Part shown: positions 34,294 through 42,481 of the stretch, piece after piece
How positions within the stretch are numbered: position 1 is the first letter of the stretch
Layout of the letters: each line of letters opens with the position of its first letter
Source: Mucilaginibacter limnophilus
GTDB taxonomy: Bacteria > Bacteroidota > Bacteroidia > Sphingobacteriales > Sphingobacteriaceae
Assembly: GCF_004005815.1 (NCBI RefSeq)
Contig: NZ_SACK01000002.1
Span: 310,001 to 374,000 of the forward strand
Length of the DNA: 64,000 nt
Direction: 5' to 3'
The notes under the pieces: generated by a model
The model's database searches: none
The model's input: the letters and a program-made list of their open reading frames with translations, nothing else
What the model was told of the DNA's origin: nothing
Program-made: the position numbers and the translations under genes

Positions 34294-35520
34294 TTGAATA
34301 AAAAGAAAATTATAAACGACCCTGTTTACGGCTTCATCAGCATACCCGACGGGTTGATATTTAACCTGATAGAACACCGTTACTTTCAGCGTCTTCGCCA
34401 CATCAAACAAACCGGTATGACACATTTGGTGTACCCCGGTGCGTTGCATACTCGTTTTTATCATGCGCTGGGTGCCATGCACCTTATGAGCCTGGCTATT
34501 GAAACTTTGCGCAACAAGGGGCACCAAATAAGCGAAGAAGAGGAAGAAGCTGTTACTATTGCCATTTTACTGCATGATGTTGGCCATGGCCCATTCTCGC
34601 ACGCGCTTGAGCATACCATTGTAACTGGCGTTAGCCACGAGGATATATCATCCTTGCTAATGGAAAAATTGAACGAGGAATTCCAGGGCAGGCTAAGCAT
34701 GGCTATCAATATATTTAATGATACTTACCCACGGCGCTTTTTGCATCAGTTGGTAAGCGGTCAGCTGGATATGGACAGGCTTGATTACCTAAACCGTGAT
34801 AGCTTTTTTACCGGGGTGACTGAAGGTATTGTAGGGTCAGACCGTATTATCAAAATGCTGAATATTATTGACGATCAAATAGTGGTTGAAGAAAAAGGCA
34901 TTTATTCGGTAGAGAAATTTTTGATAGCACGTAGGCTGATGTACTGGCAGGTGTACCTGCATAAAACCGGCATAGCGGCAGAGCAGGTGCTGGCAAAAAT
35001 ATTGGTACGCTCACGTGAACTGGCGCTGGCCGGGAAGGAACTTTTCTGCAGCCCTCCGCTTTGCCACTTTCTGTACAATACTATCAGCCGTGAAGATTTT
35101 ATACATAACCCGGAGCATTTAAATATTTTCACCAAGCTTGACGATACAGACATTATGTCGGCCATAAAGATTTGGGTTGATTGCGATGATGTGGTTTTAT
35201 CGACGTTATGCCGCAATTTGGTTTACCGTAATTTGCTGCATGTAGAAATTACAGCACTGCCGCCAAATGCAGACTTGGTTACTTCATTGCTTGCAAAAGC
35301 AGCCGACTATTATAAAATAGATATTGAGCTGGCACGTTATTTTGTATTTACAGATACCATATTAAATAATGCCTATAAAGTGGATGATACCAACATCCGC
35401 ATACTGATGAAGGACAATACAATTAAGGATATTACAGATGCAAGCGACAGCGCAAGCCTTGCGGCGTTAGCCAAAACGGTTAAAAAGTTTATCACTTGCT
35501 ACCCTAAATTTTTAGCCTGA
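34294..35520 (+). CDS. HD-domain phosphohydrolase
   Basis: 408 residues, HD superfamily, related to dGTPase-type and SamHD1-like nucleotide hydrolases. Metal site: His in GALHTRFYHALGAMHL (47-62), then the HD pair of ILLHDVGHGPFSHALEH near residue 92-108, and a later Asp in GQLDMDRLDYLNRDSFFTG, a strong signature of this group. The start is TTG at 34294: no in-frame ATG lies upstream and the first internal Met (residue 42) would cut into the fold. A CCTTTG element ends about 20 nt upstream. Exact nucleotide substrate unknown. Confidence 0.9.
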   Translation: MNKKKIINDPVYGFISIPDGLIFNLIEHRYFQRLRHIKQTGMTHLVYPGALHTRFYHALGAMHLMSLAIETLRNKGHQISEEEEEAVTIAILLHDVGHGPFSHALEHTIVTGVSHEDISSLLMEKLNEEFQGRLSMAINIFNDTYPRRFLHQLVSGQLDMDRLDYLNRDSFFTGVTEGIVGSDRIIKMLNIIDDQIVVEEKGIYSVEKFLIARRLMYWQVYLHKTGIAAEQVLAKILVRSRELALAGKELFCSPPLCHFLYNTISREDFIHNPEHLNIFTKLDDTDIMSAIKIWVDCDDVVLSTLCRNLVYRNLLHVEITALPPNADLVTSLLAKAADYYKIDIELARYFVFTDTILNNAYKVDDTNIRILMKDNTIKDITDASDSASLAALAKTVKKFITCYPKFLA

Positions 35521-35537
35521 TATGGATTTGTGTATAA

Positions 35538-35568
35538 TTTGTTGCTTTAATATTAACATATAACTTTG
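35538..35568 (+). promoter_or_regulatory. Promoter for the lpxD-lpxC/fabZ-lpxA operon
   Basis: TTTG at 35538-35541, 19 nt, TAACTTTG at 35561-35568, then 4 nt to the lpxD ATG at 35573. Near-consensus, and predicts a leaderless mRNA. Confidence 0.75.
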
Positions 35569-35572
35569 CACG

Positions 35573-36616
35573 ATGCAATTTACCGCCCAGCAAATAAGCG
35601 CGTTATTAAACGGAACAGTAGAGGGTGATGCTATGGTAGCGGTTGATAAACTGGCTAAAATAGAAGAGGCCGGTCCGGGCGCATTATCCTTTCTGGCTAA
35701 TCCTAAATACGAGCAGTTTTTATACACAACCAATGCTTCGGCGGTTATTGTAAATAATGACCTTGTACTTACCGCACCGGTTAAAGCTACCCTGATTCGT
35801 GTTGAAAATGCTTACAGTGCATTTTCAATACTATTGGAGCAATATAACACTCTCAAGCTTAATAAATCAGGAATAGAAGAACCAAGCTTTATACACCCCA
35901 CCGCTACTATTGGCAAAAATGTTTACATAGGCGCTTTTGCTTACATCGGCCCCAATGCCAAAGTTGGCGACAACACCAAAATATACCCAAATACTTATCT
36001 TGCCGACAATGTTACCGTCGGCAGTAACACTACGTTATTTTCAGGTGTAAAAGTTTATTTTGATTGTGTGATTGGTAATAATGCAATCATCCACTCGGGG
36101 GCGGTTATTGGCAGTGATGGCTTTGGTTTCGCACCGAATCCTGATGGCTCGTACAAAAAAATCAGCCAGATAGGCAATGTGATTGTTGAGGATGATGTGG
36201 AGATAGGCGCCAATACTGCTATTGATCGCGCTACAATGGGTTCGACTGTTATCGGTAAGGGGGTAAAAATTGATAACCTGGTGCAGATAGCGCATAATGC
36301 CGAAGTAGGCAAAAATACTGTAATAGCCGGGCAGGCAGGCATAGCAGGCAGTACCAAAGTGGGTGAACGTGCTGTAATAGGCGGCCAGGTAGGTCTTGCT
36401 GGGCATTTAACCATTGCCGATGGTAGCCAGTTCTCGGCACAAACCGGGGTAAACCACTCAGTTAAAGAAGCTGATAAACAGTGGGGTGGTTCACCACATT
36501 TGCCGTTAAAGGATTATCTTAGGGCCCACGTTAATATCCGGCGTTTGCCCGATTTGGAGAAACGAATAACCGAACTTGAAAAAATAATTGCGCAACTGCA
36601 TAGCAATAACCAATAA
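35573..36616 (+). CDS. lpxD: UDP-3-O-acylglucosamine N-acyltransferase
   Basis: Adds the second acyl chain (amide-linked) in lipid A synthesis. 347 residues. N-terminal uridine-binding domain ([19 protein letters not shown]), then a left-handed beta helix of hexapeptide repeats from about residue 105 ([19 protein letters not shown]). The catalytic His is in [12 protein letters not shown]. The C-terminal helices end [18 protein letters not shown]. First gene of the lipid A operon. Confidence 0.97.
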   Translation: MQFTAQQISALLNGTVEGDAMVAVDKLAKIEEAGPGALSFLANPKYEQFLYTTNASAVIVNNDLVLTAPVKATLIRVENAYSAFSILLEQYNTLKLNKSGIEEPSFIHPTATIGKNVYIGAFAYIGPNAKVGDNTKIYPNTYLADNVTVGSNTTLFSGVKVYFDCVIGNNAIIHSGAVIGSDGFGFAPNPDGSYKKISQIGNVIVEDDVEIGANTAIDRATMGSTVIGKGVKIDNLVQIAHNAEVGKNTVIAGQAGIAGSTKVGERAVIGGQVGLAGHLTIADGSQFSAQTGVNHSVKEADKQWGGSPHLPLKDYLRAHVNIRRLPDLEKRITELEKIIAQLHSNNQ

Positions 36617-36638
36617 TGCAGTTGATGTTTATAACTAT

Positions 36639-38045
36639 ATGAACGTAAAACAACGAACTATTAAAGCGCCTGTATCAGTATCAGGCACTGGCTTGCACAC
36701 CGGAAAAAGCGTAACCATGACCTTCAATCCTGCGGCCGAAAACCACGGGTATAAATTCAGAAGGGTTGATATTGAGGGGCAGCCTGTTATTGATGCCGAT
36801 GTTGATAATGTAACCGATACTTCACGCGGTACTACCATTACACAGAACGGCGCCAGCGTTAGCACCGTTGAACACGTGCTGGCGGCATTGGTTGGCCTTG
36901 AGGTAGATAACGTGCTGATAGACCTTGATGGCCCTGAAATACCTATTATGGACGGCAGCTCGATACAGTTTGTTGACGCTTTAACCAAAAACGGCTTTGT
37001 TGAGCAGGAAGCAGACAGGGAATACTATCATATTACACATAACATTCACTATACCGAGGAAGACCGCAAAGTGGAGATGGTGGCCATGCCGCTCGACGAT
37101 TACCGTTTTACCTGTATGGTTGATTACAATAGCGATGTATTGGGCAGTCAGCATGCCAGCATATCAACCATAACCGAGTTTACCAAAGAAATCGCGTCGT
37201 GCCGTACTTTTTGCTTTTTGCACGAGCTGGAAATGCTGCTGAAGCACGATCTTATAAAAGGCGGGGATTTAAACAACGCCATTGTAGTAGTTGATAAAGA
37301 GGTTGATAGTGATGAACTGGCGCATTTAGCCAAACTGTTTAACCGCAAAGACATTGATGTAGCGCCGCAGGGCATTTTAAATAATATCGAGCTGCGTTAC
37401 CAGAACGAGCCTGCACGCCACAAACTGCTCGACATGATTGGCGATTTGGCATTGGTAGGCGTTCCCCTGAAAGGGCACATTATGGCAGCACGGCCTGGCC
37501 ACGCCGCTAATATCGCTTTCGGAAAAAAAATAAAAGCCCTTATAAAAAAAGAACGCAGCCGCAAACACCTGAAGGTGTATGATCCGAACATGAAGCCGGT
37601 TTATGATACCGTGCAGATCATGAACATACTTCCTCACAGGCAACCGTTCCTGATGGTTGATAAGATCCTTGAGCTTACCAAAACACATGTGGTAGGGCTA
37701 AAGAACGTTACCATGAACGAAGATCTGTTTATGGGCCATTTTCCCGGCGCGCCTTTATTTCCGGGCGTATTGCAGATAGAAGCTATGGCACAAACAGGCG
37801 GCATTTTGGTGTTGAACACTGTTCCTGACCCCGAGAATTATATTACCCTTTTCCTGAAAATTGAGAACGCGCGCTTCAAAGCGCCTGTTACCCCGGGCGA
37901 CACCGTGATTTTCCGTTGCGATTTGATATCGCCTATCCGCCGTGGTATCGCGCAAATGCGTGGTGTGGGTATGGTTGGTGAGCGTGTGGTAGTTGAGGCC
38001 GAACTTATGGCCCAGATAGTAAAAACAAAAAACAAAGACGAATAA
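36639..38045 (+). CDS. lpxC: Bifunctional LpxC deacetylase / FabZ dehydratase
   Basis: Fusion of UDP-3-O-acyl-GlcNAc deacetylase (committed step of lipid A) and 3-hydroxyacyl-ACP dehydratase, the normal form in Bacteroidota. 468 residues from the ATG at 36639 (MNVKQRTIKAP); the 17-codon open extension into lpxD is not used. LpxC, about 1-305: SGTGLHTGKSVTM, zinc ligand in STVEHVLAAL, HKLLDMIGDLAL with His and Asp. FabZ, about 320-465: ILPHRQPFLMVDKI, GHFPGAPLFPGVLQIEAMAQ with catalytic His and Glu. Its stop overlaps the lpxA start by 1 bp. The fusion ties saturated fatty acid and lipid A flux. Confidence 0.97.
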   Translation: MNVKQRTIKAPVSVSGTGLHTGKSVTMTFNPAAENHGYKFRRVDIEGQPVIDADVDNVTDTSRGTTITQNGASVSTVEHVLAALVGLEVDNVLIDLDGPEIPIMDGSSIQFVDALTKNGFVEQEADREYYHITHNIHYTEEDRKVEMVAMPLDDYRFTCMVDYNSDVLGSQHASISTITEFTKEIASCRTFCFLHELEMLLKHDLIKGGDLNNAIVVVDKEVDSDELAHLAKLFNRKDIDVAPQGILNNIELRYQNEPARHKLLDMIGDLALVGVPLKGHIMAARPGHAANIAFGKKIKALIKKERSRKHLKVYDPNMKPVYDTVQIMNILPHRQPFLMVDKILELTKTHVVGLKNVTMNEDLFMGHFPGAPLFPGVLQIEAMAQTGGILVLNTVPDPENYITLFLKIENARFKAPVTPGDTVIFRCDLISPIRRGIAQMRGVGMVGERVVVEAELMAQIVKTKNKDE

Positions 38046-38827
38046 TGATACAGCCTTTGGCATATATACACCCGCAGGCACGCATTGCCGATAACGTGGT
38101 GATTGAACCTTTTGTGACCATTCACAAAGATGTGGAGATAGGCGAAGGCTCGTGGGTGGGCTCAAACAGCGTGATAATGGATGGCGCGCGCATCGGTAAA
38201 AACTGCCGGATATTTCCGGGTGCTGTTGTATCTGCTCCGCCGCAGGATTTAAAGTATAAAGGCGAGCCAAGCACCGTTACCATTGGCGATAACACGGTTA
38301 TCCGCGAATGCGTAACCCTTAACCGTGGTACCGCGCTCGATAAAAATACCACAACCATTGGCAGCAACTGTCTGCTGATGGCTTATGTGCATGTAGCGCA
38401 CGATTGTATCATCGGTGATAATGTGATCATAGCCAACTCAGTACAATTAGCGGGGCACATTAATGTGTATGATTATGCATTTATCGGTGGTACATCGGCC
38501 GTGCACCAGTTTGTTGAAATTGGCGCACACAGCATGATATCAGGCGGATCATTAGTGCGTAAAGACGTGCCGCCTTATACCAAGGCCGGTCGTGAGCCAT
38601 TGTCGTATATTGGAATAAACTCGGTTGGCCTGCGCCGTCGTGGTTTCCCTGCCGAAACCATTAACGAGATACAAGAGATTTACCGCATTATCTTCCTTAA
38701 AAAGTACAACGTAAGTAAGGCATTGGATATCATTGAAGCAGAATTTAACCCCACCGTTGAGCGTGATGAGATCATTAACTTTGTCCAAAACTCGCAGCGC
38801 GGCATTATGAAGGGATTTGGGATATAA
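38045..38827 (+). CDS. lpxA: UDP-N-acetylglucosamine O-acyltransferase
   Basis: First enzyme of lipid A synthesis; moves a 3-hydroxyacyl chain from ACP to UDP-GlcNAc. 260 residues. Hexapeptide beta helix from residue 7 (IHPQARIADNVVIEPF), the catalytic His in MAYVHVAHDCIIGDN near residue 118-125, and GGTSAVHQFVEIG, then the LpxA helical C-domain (GLRRRGFPAETINEIQEIYRI). Translationally coupled to lpxC/fabZ. Last of the three lpx genes; a family B repeat begins 5 bp after its stop. Confidence 0.97.
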   Translation: MIQPLAYIHPQARIADNVVIEPFVTIHKDVEIGEGSWVGSNSVIMDGARIGKNCRIFPGAVVSAPPQDLKYKGEPSTVTIGDNTVIRECVTLNRGTALDKNTTTIGSNCLLMAYVHVAHDCIIGDNVIIANSVQLAGHINVYDYAFIGGTSAVHQFVEIGAHSMISGGSLVRKDVPPYTKAGREPLSYIGINSVGLRRRGFPAETINEIQEIYRIIFLKKYNVSKALDIIEAEFNPTVERDEIINFVQNSQRGIMKGFGI

Positions 38828-38831
38828 TCTT

Positions 38832-38956
38832 TGTCTGAACTCGGATTTATAGGATTTAAGAATGTGCTGAATTATATAAAGTTCAATTTATTATTCTATG
38901 AGTTCATGTTCTTTTATTCTGTAAATTCACTAATTCCTTAAATTCAGGTTCAGACA
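38832..38956. repeat. Dispersed repeat, family B, copy 2
   Basis: 125-bp element from TGTCTGAACTCGGATTT to AAATTCAGGTTCAGACA, so 9-bp perfect inverted ends (TGTCTGAAC / GTTCAGACA). Its right end is 1 bp before the ATG of the ABC ATPase gene. Confidence 0.8.
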
Positions 38957-38957
38957 A

Positions 38958-39578
38958 ATGACAATCACCCTCGAAAATATAGGCCGCCGCTTTAACCGCG
39001 ACTGGATATTCAGGGGGGTTGATCACATATTTATTTCAGGCGAAAGCTACGCAATCTTAGGTCCTAACGGGTCGGGAAAATCTACACTTTTACAGGTGCT
39101 CAACGGCAGCCTTGCACCTTCAGCAGGAAAGCTTAGTTACCAGCTTAATGGTATTACACTTGAGGTTGAACAGGTGTATCAGCACCTTAGCCTTGCCGCG
39201 CCGTACCTTGAGCTTATAGAAGATTTTACTTTAGCCGAAGTAATTGACTTTCACTTCAGATTTAAAACCTATAAAACCGGTATTGATAAAGCCGCGGTGA
39301 TTGATCTGCTGAACATGCATGCAAGCAGGAACAAAGCGGTAAGGCATTTTTCCTCAGGCATGAAACAACGGCTAAAACTTGCGCTTGCCTTTTGCGCCGA
39401 CACACCCCTGCTGATGCTTGATGAACCGACATCGAATTTAGACACGCAAGGCGTTGACTGGTACTTAAGCCTGATTGAGCGTTTTGCAGCCGGCCGTTTA
39501 ACAATCATTTGCTCTAACCAGGAGCACGAGTACAGCTTCTGCAAGCACCGGCTAAGCATTGCCGATTATAAAAAGTAA
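38958..39578 (+). CDS. Orphan ABC transporter ATPase
   Basis: 206-residue ATP-binding subunit. Walker A GPNGSGKST (35-43), Q-loop region VYQHLSL, signature FSSGMKQRLKLAL, Walker B LLMLDEPTSNLD and an H-loop-like ICSNQEHEY. It resembles the single-ATPase (CcmA/NodI/ABC-2) subfamily. No permease gene is adjacent. The start ATG at 38958 lies directly after the family B repeat, so the ribosome-binding region is made of repeat sequence. Position after lpxA hints at an envelope role, but this is not proven. Confidence 0.9.
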   Translation: MTITLENIGRRFNRDWIFRGVDHIFISGESYAILGPNGSGKSTLLQVLNGSLAPSAGKLSYQLNGITLEVEQVYQHLSLAAPYLELIEDFTLAEVIDFHFRFKTYKTGIDKAAVIDLLNMHASRNKAVRHFSSGMKQRLKLALAFCADTPLLMLDEPTSNLDTQGVDWYLSLIERFAAGRLTIICSNQEHEYSFCKHRLSIADYKK

Positions 39579-40595
39579 TTATACTTTCGTGGTGTTGCGT
39601 TTAAGGTACGCCCGTATTTTATCGTGCAGCGGATACTCAATAAAGTAAGCGAAACCGGCCGCCGTAATAATTACAATTAAAAGCGATACAATACAGGCAT
39701 GAAGGTGTGGTAAACCTGCATCCATGAGGGAAGGAATAAGTATACGCAGTGAAAAATACTGGTGTATCAGGTAAAGCGAGTAGGATATTTTACCCAAAAA
39801 CAAAGTTCCTGTATTGGCTATCCAGCCTATCAAGCCATAAATAAACAGGTAAAACATGGCGAAGTATATCATCAGCATAATGGTATGCTCGGTAAATGAT
39901 ATATGCTGAAGCGCCCGGCCTTTGGGGTGCATAAAACAAGCGAGTACAAAGCTGCAAAGTACCAGCAGATGACGATATAACGTAGGGCGTTCGTGATGCA
40001 TTTTATAAAAGATGATCCCAGCTATAAACAACGGCGCCTGGTTTAAAAACTCTATCCGGTAGGAAATTTTAAACAGCAGGCCTTCAACATGCAGCAGCGG
40101 CGATACAAAGTGAAACAACACCAGTAAAACCAGCCCGACAGCCGACCATTTTTCGATGTTCTTTATTTGTTTGGTTAGCAGGGCAATCAGTATCAGCACA
40201 TAAAATACCACCTCTACCGCCAGCGACCAGTACGAATGATCAATCTCTTCAATACCCAATATATGCGGTATCATTGTCAGGTTACCAATGAACATCACCG
40301 GTGTCAGCGTGTCTTTCTTGAAGATGAGATACAGTGCTGAAGTAAAAAGTAGAGCAGACCAAAATGGAGGATACAGCCTGGAGAAGCGTGAAACAATGAA
40401 GTTTTTCCAGTTTTCGCGGCCTTCTACAGTCATGAAGATCACATAACCGCTGATGAGGTAAAACAGATCGACGCCCGTTACGCCTACTTTAAAAATGCTA
40501 TGGCCGAATTCGGTGTTCATAACGTAGTGGAAGCACACCACCATAACAGCCGCTATTCCTCTAAAAGCATCAAGCTCGAGTATCCGTTTCTTCAT
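39579..40595 (-). CDS. Acyltransferase 3 family membrane protein
   Basis: 338-residue membrane enzyme of the acyltransferase 3 / OafA family, which O-acylates sugars of surface polysaccharides or lipids. It starts ILELDAFRGIAAVMVVCFHYVM, the family motif with catalytic His, followed by GVDLFYLISGYVIF. About ten hydrophobic helices; FSRLYPPFW is the conserved loop Arg region. No C-terminal SGNH domain. Its stop codon directly abuts the stop of the ABC gene with no intergenic DNA. Target unknown; lipid A or O-antigen sugars are plausible given the neighbours. Confidence 0.9.
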   Translation of the reverse strand: MKKRILELDAFRGIAAVMVVCFHYVMNTEFGHSIFKVGVTGVDLFYLISGYVIFMTVEGRENWKNFIVSRFSRLYPPFWSALLFTSALYLIFKKDTLTPVMFIGNLTMIPHILGIEEIDHSYWSLAVEVVFYVLILIALLTKQIKNIEKWSAVGLVLLVLFHFVSPLLHVEGLLFKISYRIEFLNQAPLFIAGIIFYKMHHERPTLYRHLLVLCSFVLACFMHPKGRALQHISFTEHTIMLMIYFAMFYLFIYGLIGWIANTGTLFLGKISYSLYLIHQYFSLRILIPSLMDAGLPHLHACIVSLLIVIITAAGFAYFIEYPLHDKIRAYLKRNTTKV

Positions 40596-40684
40596 TTATG
40601 TGTTAAGGTTCAATAAACCAAATAATACACCCCTAAACTACGCTTAATTATCAAGTAATTATAATGCCGTTGTGTTAAAGGCAA

Positions 40685-40716
40685 TTTGCATCTTTCCCTA
40701 TAACTCCCTAAGTTTG
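40685..40716 (+). promoter_or_regulatory. Promoter for efp
   Basis: TTTG at 40685-40688, 20 nt, TAAGTTTG at 40709-40716. Leader about 16 nt to the ATG at 40736. Confidence 0.75.
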
Positions 40717-40735
40717 CGCCTCTAAAAAGATTTTT

Positions 40736-41299
40736 ATGGCTAAGGCATCAGATGTTAAAAACGGCAATATATTACGCTTTAATGGTGAGCTTCTTCAGGT
40801 AGAAGAATTTTTACACCGTACACCGGGAAACTTACGCGCGTTTTACCAGGCGCGTATGCGTAACGTTAAAACCGGCAAACTGGTTGAATACCGTTTCCGT
40901 ACCGACGAGGAGGTAAGCATTGCCCGCGTTGAAACCAACGATTACCAGTATCTTTACGAAGACGGCGAATCGCTGGTGATTATGGACAACACCACTTACG
41001 AGCAACACAACGTGCCTAAAGCACTGTTTGGCCCGGCGGTAAGGTTTCTGAAAGAAGGTATGAACGTAATAGTTGCCTTTGAAAGTGAAGAGCCGATTAT
41101 GGCACAGGTGCCGTCATCTGTTGAGCTTGAAATTACCTACACCGAACCTGCTGTAAAAGGTGATACATCAACCAACGCGCTTAAAAGCGCTACCGTTGAA
41201 ACCGGTGCCGAAATCCGCGTACCATTATTTATCAACATTGGCGACAAGGTTAAGGTTGATACAGCTACCGGCGCATATTCAGAACGTGTAAAAAGTTAA
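40736..41299 (+). CDS. efp: Elongation factor P with unusual loop (PGNLRAF)
   Basis: Relieves ribosome stalling at polyproline. 187 residues, three OB-like domains, ending VDTATGAYSERVK as in EF-P. The tip loop of domain I reads TPGNLRAFYQ: the residue that is Lys34 in E. coli (PGKGQAF) is Asn32 here, and Arg34 lies two positions later. So the usual lysylation or rhamnosylation site is not at its normal place. I recall the same loop in related Sphingobacteriaceae, so it is probably a lineage trait. Own promoter and terminator. Confidence 0.95.
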   Translation: MAKASDVKNGNILRFNGELLQVEEFLHRTPGNLRAFYQARMRNVKTGKLVEYRFRTDEEVSIARVETNDYQYLYEDGESLVIMDNTTYEQHNVPKALFGPAVRFLKEGMNVIVAFESEEPIMAQVPSSVELEITYTEPAVKGDTSTNALKSATVETGAEIRVPLFINIGDKVKVDTATGAYSERVKS

Positions 41300-41310
41300 T
41301 ATTAACAATC

Positions 41311-41417
41311 CGAAAAATATCAGCAGCCTCCGCCAAAACGGGGGCTGTTTTTTTATATATTCATGCCATCTAACAATTTATTTATGGGATTATTTTCGAG
41401 CCTGTTCGGTAATGTTG
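41311..41417 (+). repeat. Duplicated block: terminator plus gene start, copy 1
   Basis: Runs from the sequence before the efp terminator through the first 11 codons of the 182-aa gene. It matches 42025-42132: the terminator is nearly identical (CAGCAGCCTCCGCCAAAACG in both) and the starts MGLFSSLFGNVGVAKP and MGLFSSLMGNAGVANP are alike. Confidence 0.75.
41324..41354 (+). terminator. Terminator of efp
   Basis: Stem CAGCCTCCG / CGGGGGCTG (41324-41332 and 41339-41347, one G.U pair) followed by seven T. Confidence 0.88.
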
Positions 41418-41932
41418 GTGTAGCCAAACCCAATATTGAAAAGCTATATTCTGAATATCAGAAATTAGGACAAAAAAGTCCTAAACTAAGTTCCCTTTTT
41501 GATAGATTCACTCATTCAACGAAGCAGTATAAATTAGAACTACATGATATTATAAATGAAGCAATAAATAATGAAGATGTAGCCAAACTAAACTTCGCTT
41601 TAAACATTGCCTATAGAGACGGAATTGATGATAGTTATACAAAACTTATAGTGCAACTACTAACTGCAACCTGGCACGATGAGCATGAGGATTTGGTAGC
41701 TCACATCTCTTTAGACAAATTAAATAATGATGCTTTTACAGAACCTATATACAGAATAGCTACCGAGCCAGACCTATATAGAAAGTATGATGATGAAATG
41801 GAACCGACATTAAGAAAATGTATTCAAGCACTAAAAGTGATTAATTCTGAACGTGCTAATATTTACATAAAAAGATTGAAAGACACTGGAAATATTAATG
41901 TTAAGATAATGCTTTCAATGTACAATGAGTAA
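41384..41932 (+). CDS. Helical protein of unknown function with duplicated N-terminus
   Basis: 182 residues from the ATG at 41384 (MGLFSSL); a start 7 codons earlier is possible. Residues 1-16 copy the start of the PH-domain protein at 42099. The rest is unrelated, AT-rich, acidic and alpha-helical (LHDIINEAINNEDVAKLNFAL; TKLIVQLLTATWHDEHEDLV; PTLRKCIQALKVI), in the style of HEAT-like immunity proteins of polymorphic toxins. That comparison is an impression; there is no toxin gene beside it. Its base composition differs from the genes on both sides, which suggests separate origin. Confidence 0.65.
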   Translation: MGLFSSLFGNVGVAKPNIEKLYSEYQKLGQKSPKLSSLFDRFTHSTKQYKLELHDIINEAINNEDVAKLNFALNIAYRDGIDDSYTKLIVQLLTATWHDEHEDLVAHISLDKLNNDAFTEPIYRIATEPDLYRKYDDEMEPTLRKCIQALKVINSERANIYIKRLKDTGNINVKIMLSMYNE

Positions 41933-42024
41933 TGGCATTATTGTGATGTAGAGCAAAGTAATAAGGTAAATAAGACAAGCGCACAACGGCGCTTATGTTT
42001 AGCGTGTAAAGGTTTAACCAATAC

Positions 42025-42132
42025 TCAAAAAAATATCAGCAGCCTCCGCCAAAACGGGGCTGTTTTTTTATATATTGGTCTCGTCAAAATCTAAACTAAT
42101 GGGACTATTTTCAAGCTTAATGGGAAATGCCG
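42025..42132 (+). repeat. Duplicated block: terminator plus gene start, copy 2
   Basis: Second copy of the block at 41311-41417. It covers the terminator at 42040-42069 and the first codons of the PH-domain gene. Confidence 0.75.
42040..42069 (+). terminator. Second copy of the efp-type terminator
   Basis: CAGCC(T)CCG ... CGGGGCTG followed by seven T, one G shorter than the copy after efp. It ends the 182-aa gene. A smaller hairpin AAGCGC / GCGCTT lies just before it at 41977-41994. Confidence 0.8.
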
Positions 42133-42476
42133 GTGTGGCAAATCCTGATGAACTGGTAAAAGAATACTCAATGCTGTTAGCCGAAGGCGAAAACATTGAG
42201 ATAGGCTTTAAACTGATACGTGATGTTTTCATTTTCACTAACAAGCGCCTTATTCTGGTTGATAAGCAGGGTATAACCGGCAGCAAGGTTGAATACTTGT
42301 CAATTGCCTATAAAAGCATATCAAGATTCAGCGTGCAAACCTCCGGCCACTTTGATCTTGACGCCGAACTGCGTATCTGGATATCAGGTGAGGTACAGCC
42401 AAGCTTAAGCAAAAAGTTCAACAAGCAGGTAAATGTTTACGATCTGCAACGCATACTGGCCCAGCATGTGCTGTAG
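42099..42476 (+). CDS. PH-domain protein (bacterial PH, YvbH/YokE-like)
   Basis: 125 residues from the ATG at 42099. The frame also opens at a TTG at 42075, inside the duplicated leader, but MGLFSSL is the shared start of both copies. The body is a bacterial pleckstrin-homology fold: NIEIGFKLIRDVFIFTNKRLILVDKQGITGSKVEY, IAYKSISRFSVQTSG, DAELRIWISG, and a final helix VYDLQRILAQHVL. Soluble. Such proteins have no agreed function. Convergent with the AI-2E gene, 5 bp between stops. Confidence 0.85.
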   Translation: MGLFSSLMGNAGVANPDELVKEYSMLLAEGENIEIGFKLIRDVFIFTNKRLILVDKQGITGSKVEYLSIAYKSISRFSVQTSGHFDLDAELRIWISGEVQPSLSKKFNKQVNVYDLQRILAQHVL

Positions 42477-42481
42477 CCACT

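Noticed and set aside
36588-36638. 17-residue extension of LpxC/FabZ
   Set aside because: Lies in the lpxD 3' end; the conserved start is MNVKQRTIKAP at 36639.
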